From: Candidatus Zixiibacteriota bacterium
GTDB lineage: Bacteria > Zixibacteria > MSB-5A5 > SM1-73
Length of the DNA stretch: 5,215 nt
Direction: 5' to 3'
NCBI GenBank assembly: GCA_023127875.1
Contig: JAGMFA010000149.1
Span: 1 to 5,215, forward strand
The notes beneath the pieces were generated by a model, which did no database searches, was not told where the DNA came from, and saw nothing but the letters and a program-made list of their open reading frames with translations. Each line of letters begins with the position of its first letter. Position 1 is the first letter of the stretch. Below, in pieces: positions 1-4,130 of this stretch. The translations under genes were made by a program, and so were the position numbers.

Positions 1-187
1 AATAATAAGATGTAAACTGTTTCCTGCTCCCCTTAATAATTATTATGTTAAAAAGTTCGACAGCTTAACTCATATTAGAGTTTTGGCCCTCTCTTAGCTC
101 ACCAATCCGAATTTGGTTGGATGACCTATCCGATCTCAGTATCCTGCGGATATGCTCGTACGGGCACACCTACGGACATTTTTCTGA
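1..187. other. Gene-free flank downstream of the exosortase operon
   Basis: No convincing coding region or RNA gene is seen here. It lies downstream of the membrane-protein stop at 188 on the minus strand. It contains a 12-bp AT palindrome (TAATAATTATTA, 34-45), a weak AACTC/GAGTT hairpin (67-82) and an imperfect CCAATC/GGTTGG inverted repeat near 102-120. None of these is followed by a U-tract on the minus strand, so I do not call a terminator. The minus-strand text near 160-185 (GTAGGTGTGCC...) resembles other intergenic repeat fragments in the window but is too diverged to classify. Confidence 0.5.
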
Positions 188-778
188 TTACCGGATGCTC
201 AATTTGAGCCTTTTATCCCACCAATATTTCACATAAAGCAAACTCCAGATCAAAATCGGAAAGATTTGATTGGCAACCAGTACGATGAAATCACCCAGAT
301 AGTGGTAGGCTTTCTGTTGAAATGGCGACCAATAGGGAACGCCACTAACTTCGATATGGAGAGAATACTCACGTTTGACGAAAACAAAAATCTTAAACAG
401 GTGAAGAACAAAAATGATGGCAAAGCCCAAAAGAAAAATCTTGAATCTCTTTTTCCAGCTTATGTGCGGAACAGCCCAGATCAAGGCAAAGAGCAGGACC
501 ATATCAAAATGCAGGACTCTGCTTTTGATTCTCACAGTAAGGTCGGGGTTTTTTTCCGATACCACGTGATGAACAAAAATATGTTTTCCCTGCACCTGCA
601 TTGAATTGGTTATATGCTTACCACCGATTTCGCTGAGCTTGAGTATGAGCACAGAGGGTGTGGCTAAAATGTGGTTATAAACGGGGGAAAGGAAATACCA
701 TAAGACATAGAACAACAAGAAGAAGAAAACCAGTCTAATCAGAAACAGGACTTTTTTGGATTCTATCCTTCCGGACAA
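188..778 (-). CDS. Exosortase H-associated membrane protein
   Basis: This is a predicted inner-membrane partner of exosortase H. It is assigned mainly by position, directly downstream of and overlapping xrtH, and by topology typical of the small membrane proteins paired with XrtH. With the start chosen here it has 196 residues and about four membrane segments (roughly 10-31, 88-106, 112-134 and 164-185). Between the first and second lies a soluble stretch with GGKHI and a second GKHI/VHH motif, probably periplasmic. The first ATG in frame is at 859, but that would overlap xrtH by 125 nt and add an odd Ser-rich N-terminus. A TTG at 778 follows GAGGA closely and gives a short basic N-terminus (SGRIESKK) before the first helix, with a 44-nt overlap that suggests translational coupling. 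The molecular role is unknown. The family assignment is from memory of XrtH loci; the start is inferred. Confidence 0.72.
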   Translation of the reverse strand: MSGRIESKKVLFLIRLVFFFLLFYVLWYFLSPVYNHILATPSVLILKLSEIGGKHITNSMQVQGKHIFVHHVVSEKNPDLTVRIKSRVLHFDMVLLFALIWAVPHISWKKRFKIFLLGFAIIFVLHLFKIFVFVKREYSLHIEVSGVPYWSPFQQKAYHYLGDFIVLVANQIFPILIWSLLYVKYWWDKRLKLSIR

Positions 779-1331
779 AATTCCTCGCCCAAAAATCCCA
801 GACAAAGATGGCGAAGATGATGATGATCGGCTGCCAGACATACACGTGTACCTCTTCAAAAACTGTGGGATATTTTCTTCCTAAAAGGAAAAGCGAAATC
901 ACTCTACCTTGATTGATGGCAAATATTGCAGGTATTCCGATGAGTATACCCATCAATTTCTCTTTTAATCGGGATGGGTAAGCGATGATCCCGGAAAGCA
1001 AAATGGCAGTGGCAAAAGCGCCATTGCATCCATACACCACATTGATTCCATAATCACTGGAGGAAAGATGGGTTCCTGAAACGGAAGTCCACGAGCCAAA
1101 CACGTTCAAAATCACAGAGGAGCAAAAAGCTACAAAGGCGGTAAAAGGCTCCATCACATTTGTGAAGAAGAAACTATTAGCGAGTAAAGCGAAAAAGAAC
1201 ACCAGCGCCAGCCCAAAGAAGATATAGATCTTCACCAGCGCCCAGAGTATTTTCTTCAAACTAAACTTTTTGCGCTGGCTCTCTTTTTCCGAAGTTGGTT
1301 TGCTTCTTCTGGATTTGCCTTTCCCACCCAT
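735..1331 (-). CDS. xrtH: Exosortase H (IPTLxxWG-CTERM-specific sorting transpeptidase)
   Basis: This polytopic inner-membrane cysteine enzyme is expected to cut the C-terminal sorting tail of IPTL-CTERM proteins and pass them on to the envelope or outside. It has 198 residues. A basic, Ser/Lys-rich cytoplasmic N-terminus (1-27) precedes hydrophobic segments at about 31-52, 57-78, 105-119, 126-150 and 166-181. The exosortase catalytic triad is visible in order: Cys102 in VVYGCNGA, Arg143 in NQGRVISLFLLG and His162 in EEVHVYVWQP. The H subtype is supported by two IPTLT(E/Q)WG substrates nearby. The ATG at 1331 is the best start, although its Shine-Dalgarno is weak. A consensus promoter lies about 95 nt upstream, and the leader between them is hairpin-rich. 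The 3' end overlaps the next membrane-protein gene, so the two are likely one transcript. The family call is confident; the substrate link is by family knowledge and proximity. Confidence 0.93.
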   Translation of the reverse strand: MGGKGKSRRSKPTSEKESQRKKFSLKKILWALVKIYIFFGLALVFFFALLANSFFFTNVMEPFTAFVAFCSSVILNVFGSWTSVSGTHLSSSDYGINVVYGCNGAFATAILLSGIIAYPSRLKEKLMGILIGIPAIFAINQGRVISLFLLGRKYPTVFEEVHVYVWQPIIIIFAIFVWDFWARNFVRKDRIQKSPVSD

Positions 1332-1345
1332 TTTTTAGACTTTCA

Positions 1346-1420
1346 TCCGTTTAATCCGTCCAGACGGACGCCCCCAGACGGGGGCTCGTCTGAGCCCGTC
1401 TGGGCGCTTAATCCGTTGAC
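1346..1420. repeat. Intergenic repeat bounded by TCCGTTTAATCC and TCCGTTGAC, copy 1
   Basis: The stretch starts with TCCGTTTAATCC (1346-1357) and ends with TTAATCCGTTGAC (1408-1420), with the hairpin chain between. The same two border sequences recur at 2306-2317 and 2342-2350 around a different, shorter core. This suggests a small interspersed repeat family with variable centres. It ends four bases before the promoter's -10 box. Confidence 0.6.
1357..1405. repeat. Chain of four overlapping hairpins with AGAC/GTCT centres in the xrtH leader
   Basis: Four small palindromes abut or overlap, all with the same four-base centre or its complement. They are CGTCC-AGAC-GGACG (1357-1370), GCCCCC-AGAC-GGGGGC (1370-1385), GGGCTC-GTCT-GAGCCC (1382-1397) and GCCC-GTCT-GGGC (1394-1405). 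As an alternative, 1373-1404 can fold into one long hairpin (CCCAGACGGG against CCCGTCTGGG, with a bulge). The block lies between the predicted transcription start and the xrtH ATG, so it would be transcribed as 5' leader RNA. There is no U-tract on the minus strand, so it is not a standard terminator. Confidence 0.8.
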
Positions 1421-1423
1421 TGA

Positions 1424-1452
1424 ATTATACCTCATTTCCCGACCTCTGTCAA
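1424..1452 (-). promoter_or_regulatory. Consensus sigma70-type promoter for xrtH
   Basis: Read on the minus strand, TTGACA (1452-1447) is followed by exactly 17 nt and then TATAAT (1429-1424). Both hexamers match the consensus in full. Transcription should begin near 1416-1418, giving a leader of about 85 nt before the xrtH ATG at 1331. The orientation fits the xrtH/membrane-protein pair. Confidence 0.85.
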
Positions 1453-1523
1453 CGATTAAAAATCTTAGTCGGGCTCTCCGTATGTGGCGAAGAATACTCC
1501 ATCAAAAAACGAATAAAAGGAGT

Positions 1524-1593
1524 GCAAAAGCTTGTTGGAGCGGAGTCCCGATAAATCGGGATAAACTCCAATCCCGTTTCGCGGGGCTTTTGC
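1524..1593. repeat. Multi-branched inverted-repeat element
   Basis: An outer stem GCAAAAGC/GCTTTTGC (1524-1531 with 1586-1593) encloses two arms. The first arm has a stem TTGGAG/CTCCAA (1535-1540 with 1566-1571) carrying an inner hairpin TCCCGA-TAAA-TCGGGA (1546-1561, with flanking pairs). The second arm is CCCG-TTTCG-CGGG (1573-1585). The nested pairing forms a compact cloverleaf-like fold on either strand. It may be an interspersed palindromic repeat or a structured RNA; the sequence alone does not tell which. There is no tRNA-like T-loop or anticodon arm. Confidence 0.7.
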
Positions 1594-1662
1594 GATCTTT
1601 AAAACCGCATCAGTCCGAATTTGGATCCATAGGACTGGTTGTGTGTTAACTTCACATGCGTT

Positions 1663-1702
1663 GTCCGAAACCCCCGCGCCTCTGGCGCAGGGGATTTCGG
1701 AC
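1663..1702. repeat. Long near-perfect hairpin
   Basis: GTCCGAAA (1663-1670) pairs with TTTCGGAC (1695-1702). CCCC pairs with GGGG, and GCGCC pairs with GGCGC around a TCT loop. There is one mismatch and one single-base bulge. No U-tract follows on either strand, so an intrinsic terminator is not supported. Confidence 0.8.
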
Positions 1703-1742
1703 CTACGACTCTTGTGGTTAAAATCAAAGTTTGCCTCCTTTT

Positions 1743-1780
1743 GTAAGTCGTTGATATTTCGATATCGGCACCGGACTTAC
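1743..1780. repeat. Hairpin with inner UUCG-type tetraloop
   Basis: GTAAGTC (1743-1749) pairs with GACTTAC (1774-1780). Inside, GATAT-TTCG-ATATC (1753-1766) forms a five-pair stem that would carry a UUCG loop on the plus strand. On the minus strand an AAAAGGAGG motif lies immediately 3' (around 1732-1742), but no ATG follows it. Confidence 0.55.
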
Positions 1781-1842
1781 TGGCGTTTCTGACGTTTCTG
1801 ATGTTCATTTTGAAAAATTTTCATCATCCGTAATCATGTGCT

Positions 1843-1877
1843 CACCTTTATCCCCTTTTTACCCAGAGGGATAGGTG
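1843..1877. repeat. Inverted repeat CACCT..ATCCC / GGGATAGGTG
   Basis: CACCT (1843-1847) and ATCCC (1850-1854) pair with GGGATAGGTG (1868-1877), leaving a two-base bulge. The same left arm can pair instead with ATAAGGTGA (1888-1896), so two folds compete. No function is apparent. Confidence 0.45.
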
Positions 1878-2079
1878 TATCCGTCCATAAGGTGATAATG
1901 GTGAGAAAGGCGATCGAAGAAATTTGATTCTTTGAATATGAACCTTATTTCGTCTCATATAACTCTCCTTGATAACAGGTGGGCTATCTCGATCACCATC
2001 AAAATTGGAGTGAAATTGCTTTTTGTAGAAGTTAAGACTTCCCGTTACAGGACCTTTTCAATTGCTCTAATTTCTTGTT

Positions 2080-2104
2080 CGTCACGGAGGCCTCGTCCGT
2101 GACG
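2080..2104. repeat. Perfect 9-bp hairpin
   Basis: CGTCACGGA (2080-2088) and TCCGTGACG (2096-2104) pair perfectly around GGCCTCG. It opens a run of strong palindromes extending to about 2262. No U-tract follows. Confidence 0.75.
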
Positions 2105-2114
2105 GAGATATAGA

Positions 2115-2176
2115 TGGTAACGGATTCATCCTGATCCCGTCTTTGGCGGGAGAACGGACGAGGGCGTCCGTTACCA
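2115..2176. repeat. Nested inverted repeat with 10-bp outer arms
   Basis: TGGTAACGGA (2115-2124) pairs perfectly with TCCGTTACCA (2167-2176). Inside are TCCCG/CGGGA (2135-2139 with 2147-2151) and AACGGACG-AGGG-CGTCCGTT (2153-2172). The last shares bases with the outer right arm, so the two folds are mutually exclusive. Confidence 0.75.
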
Positions 2177-2201
2177 ACGAGAGACACGTCAGTAAAGACA
2201 G

Positions 2202-2262
2202 TCGGGTAGCCCCCGCCGGTGGGATGAATCGTATGCTTCGCCCCAAAGGCGGAACCACCCGA
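2202..2262. repeat. Nested inverted repeat TCGGGT / ACCCGA
   Basis: TCGGGT (2202-2207) pairs with ACCCGA (2257-2262), and CCGCC (2213-2217) pairs with GGCGG (2248-2252). An alternative pairs GGTGGG (2218-2223) with CCACCC (2255-2260). It belongs to the same palindrome-rich block as the preceding elements. Confidence 0.55.
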
Positions 2263-2305
2263 TTTGGTTTCGTCCGCTCAATAGATTCGCTTCGCTCACT
2301 ACAAG

Positions 2306-2350
2306 TCCGTTTAATCCTTCAGGCTAAGCCTTCAGGACGAGTCCGTTGAC
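2306..2350. repeat. Intergenic repeat bounded by TCCGTTTAATCC and TCCGTTGAC, copy 2
   Basis: The borders match those of the element at 1346-1420: TCCGTTTAATCC at 2306-2317 and TCCGTTGAC at 2342-2350. The core differs and consists of a directly repeated CCTTCAG on either side of GCTAAG, which itself forms AGGCT/AGCCT. Confidence 0.55.
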
Positions 2351-2392
2351 CGCTTTCCTGGCGGTGGTCTGCGGTCTGCGAACGCCTTTTTT

Positions 2393-2454
2393 ACCTCTCC
2401 CCCTTTTGTCCCCCTCTCCTTAACTAAGGAGAGGGGGGAAGTAGGGGGTGAGGT
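2393..2454. repeat. Large C/G-rich palindromic repeat
   Basis: A 13-bp perfect stem (2410-2422 with 2425-2437, CCCCCTCTCCTTA against TAAGGAGAGGGGG) lies inside imperfect outer arms ACCTCTCCCCC (2393-2403) and GGGGGTGAGGT (2444-2454). It resembles the CCCTCACCC...GGAGAGGG type of interspersed palindrome seen in many bacterial genomes. It lies about 50 nt past the stop of the gene at 2507, so it could stabilise that transcript's 3' end. The minus strand continues into A-rich, not U-rich, sequence, so it is not a standard terminator. Confidence 0.75.
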
Positions 2455-2516
2455 CAACACCTTTCACCTGATCACCGCTGACGCACAAGCAACTAGCCCT
2501 AAGACCCTAGACCCTG
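2454..2516. repeat. Degenerate heptanucleotide array at the 3' end of the TIG-domain gene
   Basis: The clearest seven-base units on the plus strand are GCAACTA, GCCCTAA, GACCCTA and GACCCTG (2489-2516). More diverged units run back to 2454, including TTCACCT, which also occurs in the array at 4061-4130. The TAG stop of the gene (2509-2507) lies inside the GACCCTA unit, so the array supplies the last residues of the protein. Confidence 0.6.
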
Positions 2517-3646
2517 ACTGCTATCGCCTTTCTCCTTCTAAGGAACACATAGGTGATAAACCCGATCAACACCACCCCAAAGATGATCAGACCCCATTCG
2601 GTGAGGGTGGGGATGTCGGAGCTTACATACGTAAAACCAGAATAAAGAGTATTATAGTCATCCTGCGAAGCATCCATAGGGACTGCTGAGACATCCACAG
2701 AACCAATACTGAAGGAAGGTGGAGTTAGGACTGCATATGTTCCTGTTTCTGGGTCATAGTCTTCAATAATTGCTTCATTCTCACCAAAGGTAATTGTTGC
2801 GTTTGACCCCAGATAAGAACCATAAATCGCTACCACTTGTCCGCCAGCTAAGTCACCGAAATCAGGAATAACGGCCAAAAGAAGCGCATGTGCCACAATA
2901 GGAGCCCCACCCAGCCAAGGTTGGGTTGAATCTACATATTTAATTATTTTAACCTCGGGGCCCTCGATATAAACGAATATTTGATTATCCTCGTTCACAT
3001 CAGCTATTAGGTCAGGATCAGCATTGATTGCTTCTTTAAATGCTTCCAGTATTTCCTCTTGAGTGGATGGATGCTCACCGGCATCTGGTCCCGTTATATC
3101 ATTGTCTACAGTTATAGTAATCGTTCTGTTTACACCATTCACGGAGATTGTGATGGTAGCTTGCCAGGTAGCATTACCCTCTGGCGGAACGGCAGCTCTA
3201 ATACCGCTTAGCTTGATCACTGCATCTGCTAGCACTTTACGACCAAAAGAAACACCAGAAATGTCCGGGTTAGCTGGAACCTCCCAATCTTCTTCGGAAA
3301 CAGTAGGTGTACCTACATGTTCACAAATATGCCCATCGCGCCCGTCGCGGATCCTTACGTAACAATAAGCATTATGCAAACAATCTATTTTGGCCTTCTT
3401 CCAGAAATCATCATTAGAAATCTCGGCTGCATTTTTAATGGCATCACACATTTGATCGCACGTCATACCTGTAGTTATGTTCACTGCAAGAGAATGCGTG
3501 CCAATAGTAATGGTGATAGTACCGTTTTCCGTTGGTGTTCCGGTAATTTCAATCAACTGGGATGGATTTAGACTCCATGAAATACTATATGTTAACAGAA
3601 CAATCAATAAAACATTTAAAAGAAGCATATTTGATTTCTTAAACAT
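2507..3646 (-). CDS. Secreted IPTL-CTERM protein with IPT/TIG domain
   Basis: This is a predicted exported envelope or extracellular protein of 379 residues, a likely XrtH substrate. A Sec signal peptide occupies about 1-25 (FKK followed by a Leu-rich core, with likely cleavage near SWS). Two loosely similar beta-rich modules follow, about 31-75 and 144-230, each with a TITI strand run and then an Asp/Glu-rich helix (DQMCDAIKNA; EEILEAFKEAINAD). Module 1 and its extension hold five cysteines (63, 67, 89, 95, 108). Residues 260-341 look like an IPT/TIG immunoglobulin-like fold (PDFGDLAGG, IYGSYLG, TPPSFSIGSVDV, SGFTYV). The sorting tail is IPTLTEWG (345-352), a membrane span (353-369) and RRRK (370-373). 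The ATG at 3646 has GGAGG six bases upstream. A small-ORF leader lies 198 nt before it. The ligand or partner is unknown; TIG folds suggest binding or adhesion. Confidence 0.92.
   Translation of the reverse strand: MFKKSNMLLLNVLLIVLLTYSISWSLNPSQLIEITGTPTENGTITITIGTHSLAVNITTGMTCDQMCDAIKNAAEISNDDFWKKAKIDCLHNAYCYVRIRDGRDGHICEHVGTPTVSEEDWEVPANPDISGVSFGRKVLADAVIKLSGIRAAVPPEGNATWQATITISVNGVNRTITITVDNDITGPDAGEHPSTQEEILEAFKEAINADPDLIADVNEDNQIFVYIEGPEVKIIKYVDSTQPWLGGAPIVAHALLLAVIPDFGDLAGGQVVAIYGSYLGSNATITFGENEAIIEDYDPETGTYAVLTPPSFSIGSVDVSAVPMDASQDDYNTLYSGFTYVSSDIPTLTEWGLIIFGVVLIGFITYVFLRRRKAIAVRV
2526..2617 (-). repeat. IPTL sorting-tail cassette, copy 1
   Basis: These 92 nt encode IPTLTEWG, the membrane span and the RRRKA end of the sorting tail. 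The ungapped alignment to 4131-4222 differs at five bases only (87 of 92 identical): two synonymous changes and three that alter residues (E/Q, V/L, F/L). The upstream parts of the two genes are unrelated. The similarity therefore points to recent shared origin or gene conversion, as well as selection for the recognition signal. Confidence 0.9.
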
Positions 3647-3650
3647 TTTT

Positions 3651-3657
3651 AACCTCC
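3651..3657 (-). promoter_or_regulatory. Shine-Dalgarno of the TIG-domain gene
   Basis: GGAGGTT lies just upstream of the ATG at 3646 (GGAGG, six bases, ATG). It fixes the start at this methionine and not the internal Met7. Confidence 0.85.
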
Positions 3658-3745
3658 ATTGCGAGTTTAAATTGCATCTTTTCGTTAATAGTGCGGTCGA
3701 GTCTTGTAATTTTATGAAAGGCTACCTCCTTTATTTTGAGATCAT

Positions 3746-3782
3746 ATTATATTGATTTTGAACCAAAAAACCGAAAGGTCGG
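3746..3782 (-). promoter_or_regulatory. Possible promoter -10 box and weak terminator-like hairpin before the TIG-domain gene
   Basis: On the minus strand a perfect TATAAT (3751-3746) lies about 100 nt before the ATG, but no good -35 box is found at 16-18 nt. Just upstream, CCGA-CCTT-TCGG followed by six T (3782-3765) looks like a small intrinsic terminator or attenuator with only four base pairs. Either or both could act between the leader small ORF and the gene. Both are weak on sequence alone. Confidence 0.3.
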
Positions 3783-3844
3783 ATATGGTCGCCACACCTA
3801 TCTGACACTTCTCTATATTGTTGAAACCCTACTGGATTTTGCAC

Positions 3845-3889
3845 CTACAAAAACGGGCGCTTACCCAGATAGGGAAGGTTGCGCCACAT
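3845..3889 (-). CDS. Conserved 14-residue leader small ORF, copy A (MWRNLPYLGKRPFL)
   Basis: This tiny ORF starts with ATG at 3889 and stops with TAG at 3845. It lies eight bases after GGAGG in a 10-nt Shine-Dalgarno (GGAGGTGATC, 3902-3893), one of the two strongest in the window. The peptide MWRNLPYLGKRPFL matches MWREYPWLGKRPFL encoded at 5161-5117, also upstream of an IPTL-CTERM gene. Both copies have the same length, start and stop position. Differences are synonymous in three codons (Arg3, Gly9, Arg11), one stop substitution (TAG/TAA) and three residue changes (4, 5 and 7), which favours selection on a peptide. It lies 198 nt before the TIG-domain gene. It may be a regulatory leader peptide or a secreted or signalling micropeptide. 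I recognise no known family. A non-coding repeat that happens to be open remains possible. Confidence 0.6.
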   Translation of the reverse strand: MWRNLPYLGKRPFL

Positions 3890-3892
3890 AAA

Positions 3893-3902
3893 GATCACCT
3901 CC
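3893..3902 (-). promoter_or_regulatory. Extended Shine-Dalgarno of small ORF copy A
   Basis: GGAGGTGATC on the minus strand is complementary over ten bases to the GATCACCTCC at the 3' end of bacterial 16S rRNA. Such a long match is much stronger than the sites before xrtH or the larger genes here. Confidence 0.75.
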
Positions 3903-3909
3903 GGGAAAA

Positions 3910-3930
3910 CAGTTTAGAGTTGAGAGTATA
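3910..3930. repeat. Heptanucleotide tract upstream of small ORF copy A
   Basis: There are three units: CAGTTTA, GAGTTGA and GAGTATA. They are identical to the first three units of the tract at 5181-5215. The tract sits seven bases upstream of the Shine-Dalgarno on the minus strand and then diverges. Confidence 0.75.
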
Positions 3931-3961
3931 TGGTTCGATAAACTCACCATCTTCGAGAGTT

Positions 3962-3982
3962 TAGAGAAAATCAAATTCTCTA
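3962..3982. repeat. 7-bp hairpin TAGAGAA / TTCTCTA
   Basis: TAGAGAA (3962-3968) and TTCTCTA (3976-3982) pair around a seven-base loop. It sits between the two IPTL gene units. No U-tract follows on the minus strand. Confidence 0.5.
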
Positions 3983-3984
3983 TA

Positions 3985-4044
3985 GGTGGGTGGCGCAAGC
4001 TCGCATTTAAATCCAGACGGATCGTCCGACCTGCGCCACACACC
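3985..4044. repeat. Imperfect 12-bp inverted repeat between the two IPTL units
   Basis: GGTGGGTGGCGC (3985-3996) pairs with GCGCCACACACC (4033-4044) at 11 of 12 positions. An inner CGGA-TCG-TCCG lies at 4018-4028. The element lies between the 3' heptads of one IPTL gene and the leader of the next, where it could act as a boundary or a 3'-end stabiliser. Confidence 0.6.
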
Positions 4045-4060
4045 TAACATCTATAATCTT

Positions 4061-4130
4061 TTCACCTTTGACCTATCACCTATTAGTTGTTCACTGAGCA
4101 CTGCCAACTGACTACTGAACACTGACTACT
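4061..4130. repeat. Ten in-register heptanucleotide repeats at the 3' end of the Cys-rich gene
   Basis: On the plus strand the units are TTCACCT, TTGACCT, ATCACCT, ATTAGTT, GTTCACT, GAGCACT, GCCAACT, GACTACT, GAACACT and GACTACT, with no gaps. The first group has consensus NNNACCT and the second GNNNACT. The array ends exactly where the 92-nt sorting cassette begins (4131). The TAG stop of the gene (4114-4112) falls inside the array, so the last five residues (VVSVQ) come from repeat sequence. Confidence 0.85.

Larger units (their letters stand above)
1453..2392. other. Gene-free stretch rich in hairpins
   Basis: About 0.9 kb between the xrtH promoter and the palindrome downstream of the TIG-domain gene. 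Open frames of 54-77 codons occur on both strands, but they run through strong palindromes, lack Shine-Dalgarno sequences near an ATG and show no recognisable family. I treat the region as non-coding. The stretch 1880-2079 has no strong structure beyond short inverted repeats. Hairpins elsewhere in it are listed separately. Confidence 0.6.

Noticed and set aside
266..604. Plus-strand ORF of 112 codons
   Set aside because: It is antisense to the membrane-protein gene and has low-complexity Lys/Asn-rich content and no family features.
779..859. ATG-started N-terminal extension (MKRYTCMSGSRSSSSS...) of the membrane protein
   Set aside because: It would overlap xrtH by 125 nt, and its Ser run only reflects xrtH codons read in another frame. 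The TTG at 778 is more plausible.
1416..1649. Plus-strand ORF of 77 codons, containing another ATG-TGG-CGA
   Set aside because: It runs antisense through the xrtH promoter and through the multi-branched inverted repeat. It has no Shine-Dalgarno and no LGKRPFL.
1599..1808. Minus-strand ORF of 69 codons
   Set aside because: It has no Shine-Dalgarno at its ATG, and it passes through two strong hairpins whose translation gives Pro/Gly/Arg-rich text.
1938..2102. Plus-strand ORF of about 54 codons (MNLISSHITLLDN...)
   Set aside because: It has no Shine-Dalgarno, is not recognisable, and ends inside a palindrome.
2143..2349. Plus-strand ORF of 68 codons
   Set aside because: It lies wholly in the palindrome block and its composition is dictated by the repeats.
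2410..2437. Intrinsic terminator for the TIG-domain gene
   Set aside because: The stem is strong but no U-tract follows on the minus strand, so it is listed as a palindromic repeat only.
3063..3755. Three overlapping plus-strand ORFs
   Set aside because: They are antisense shadows of the TIG-domain gene and its leader.
3890..3902. AAAGATCACCTCC on the plus strand as the 3' end of a 16S rRNA gene
   Set aside because: The match is limited to the anti-Shine-Dalgarno. The conserved 16S helix upstream is absent, and on the minus strand it is a proper ribosome binding site.
3861..4043. Minus-strand ORF of 60 codons
   Set aside because: It reads through inverted repeats and through the Shine-Dalgarno of small ORF A in a different frame, and has no start signal.
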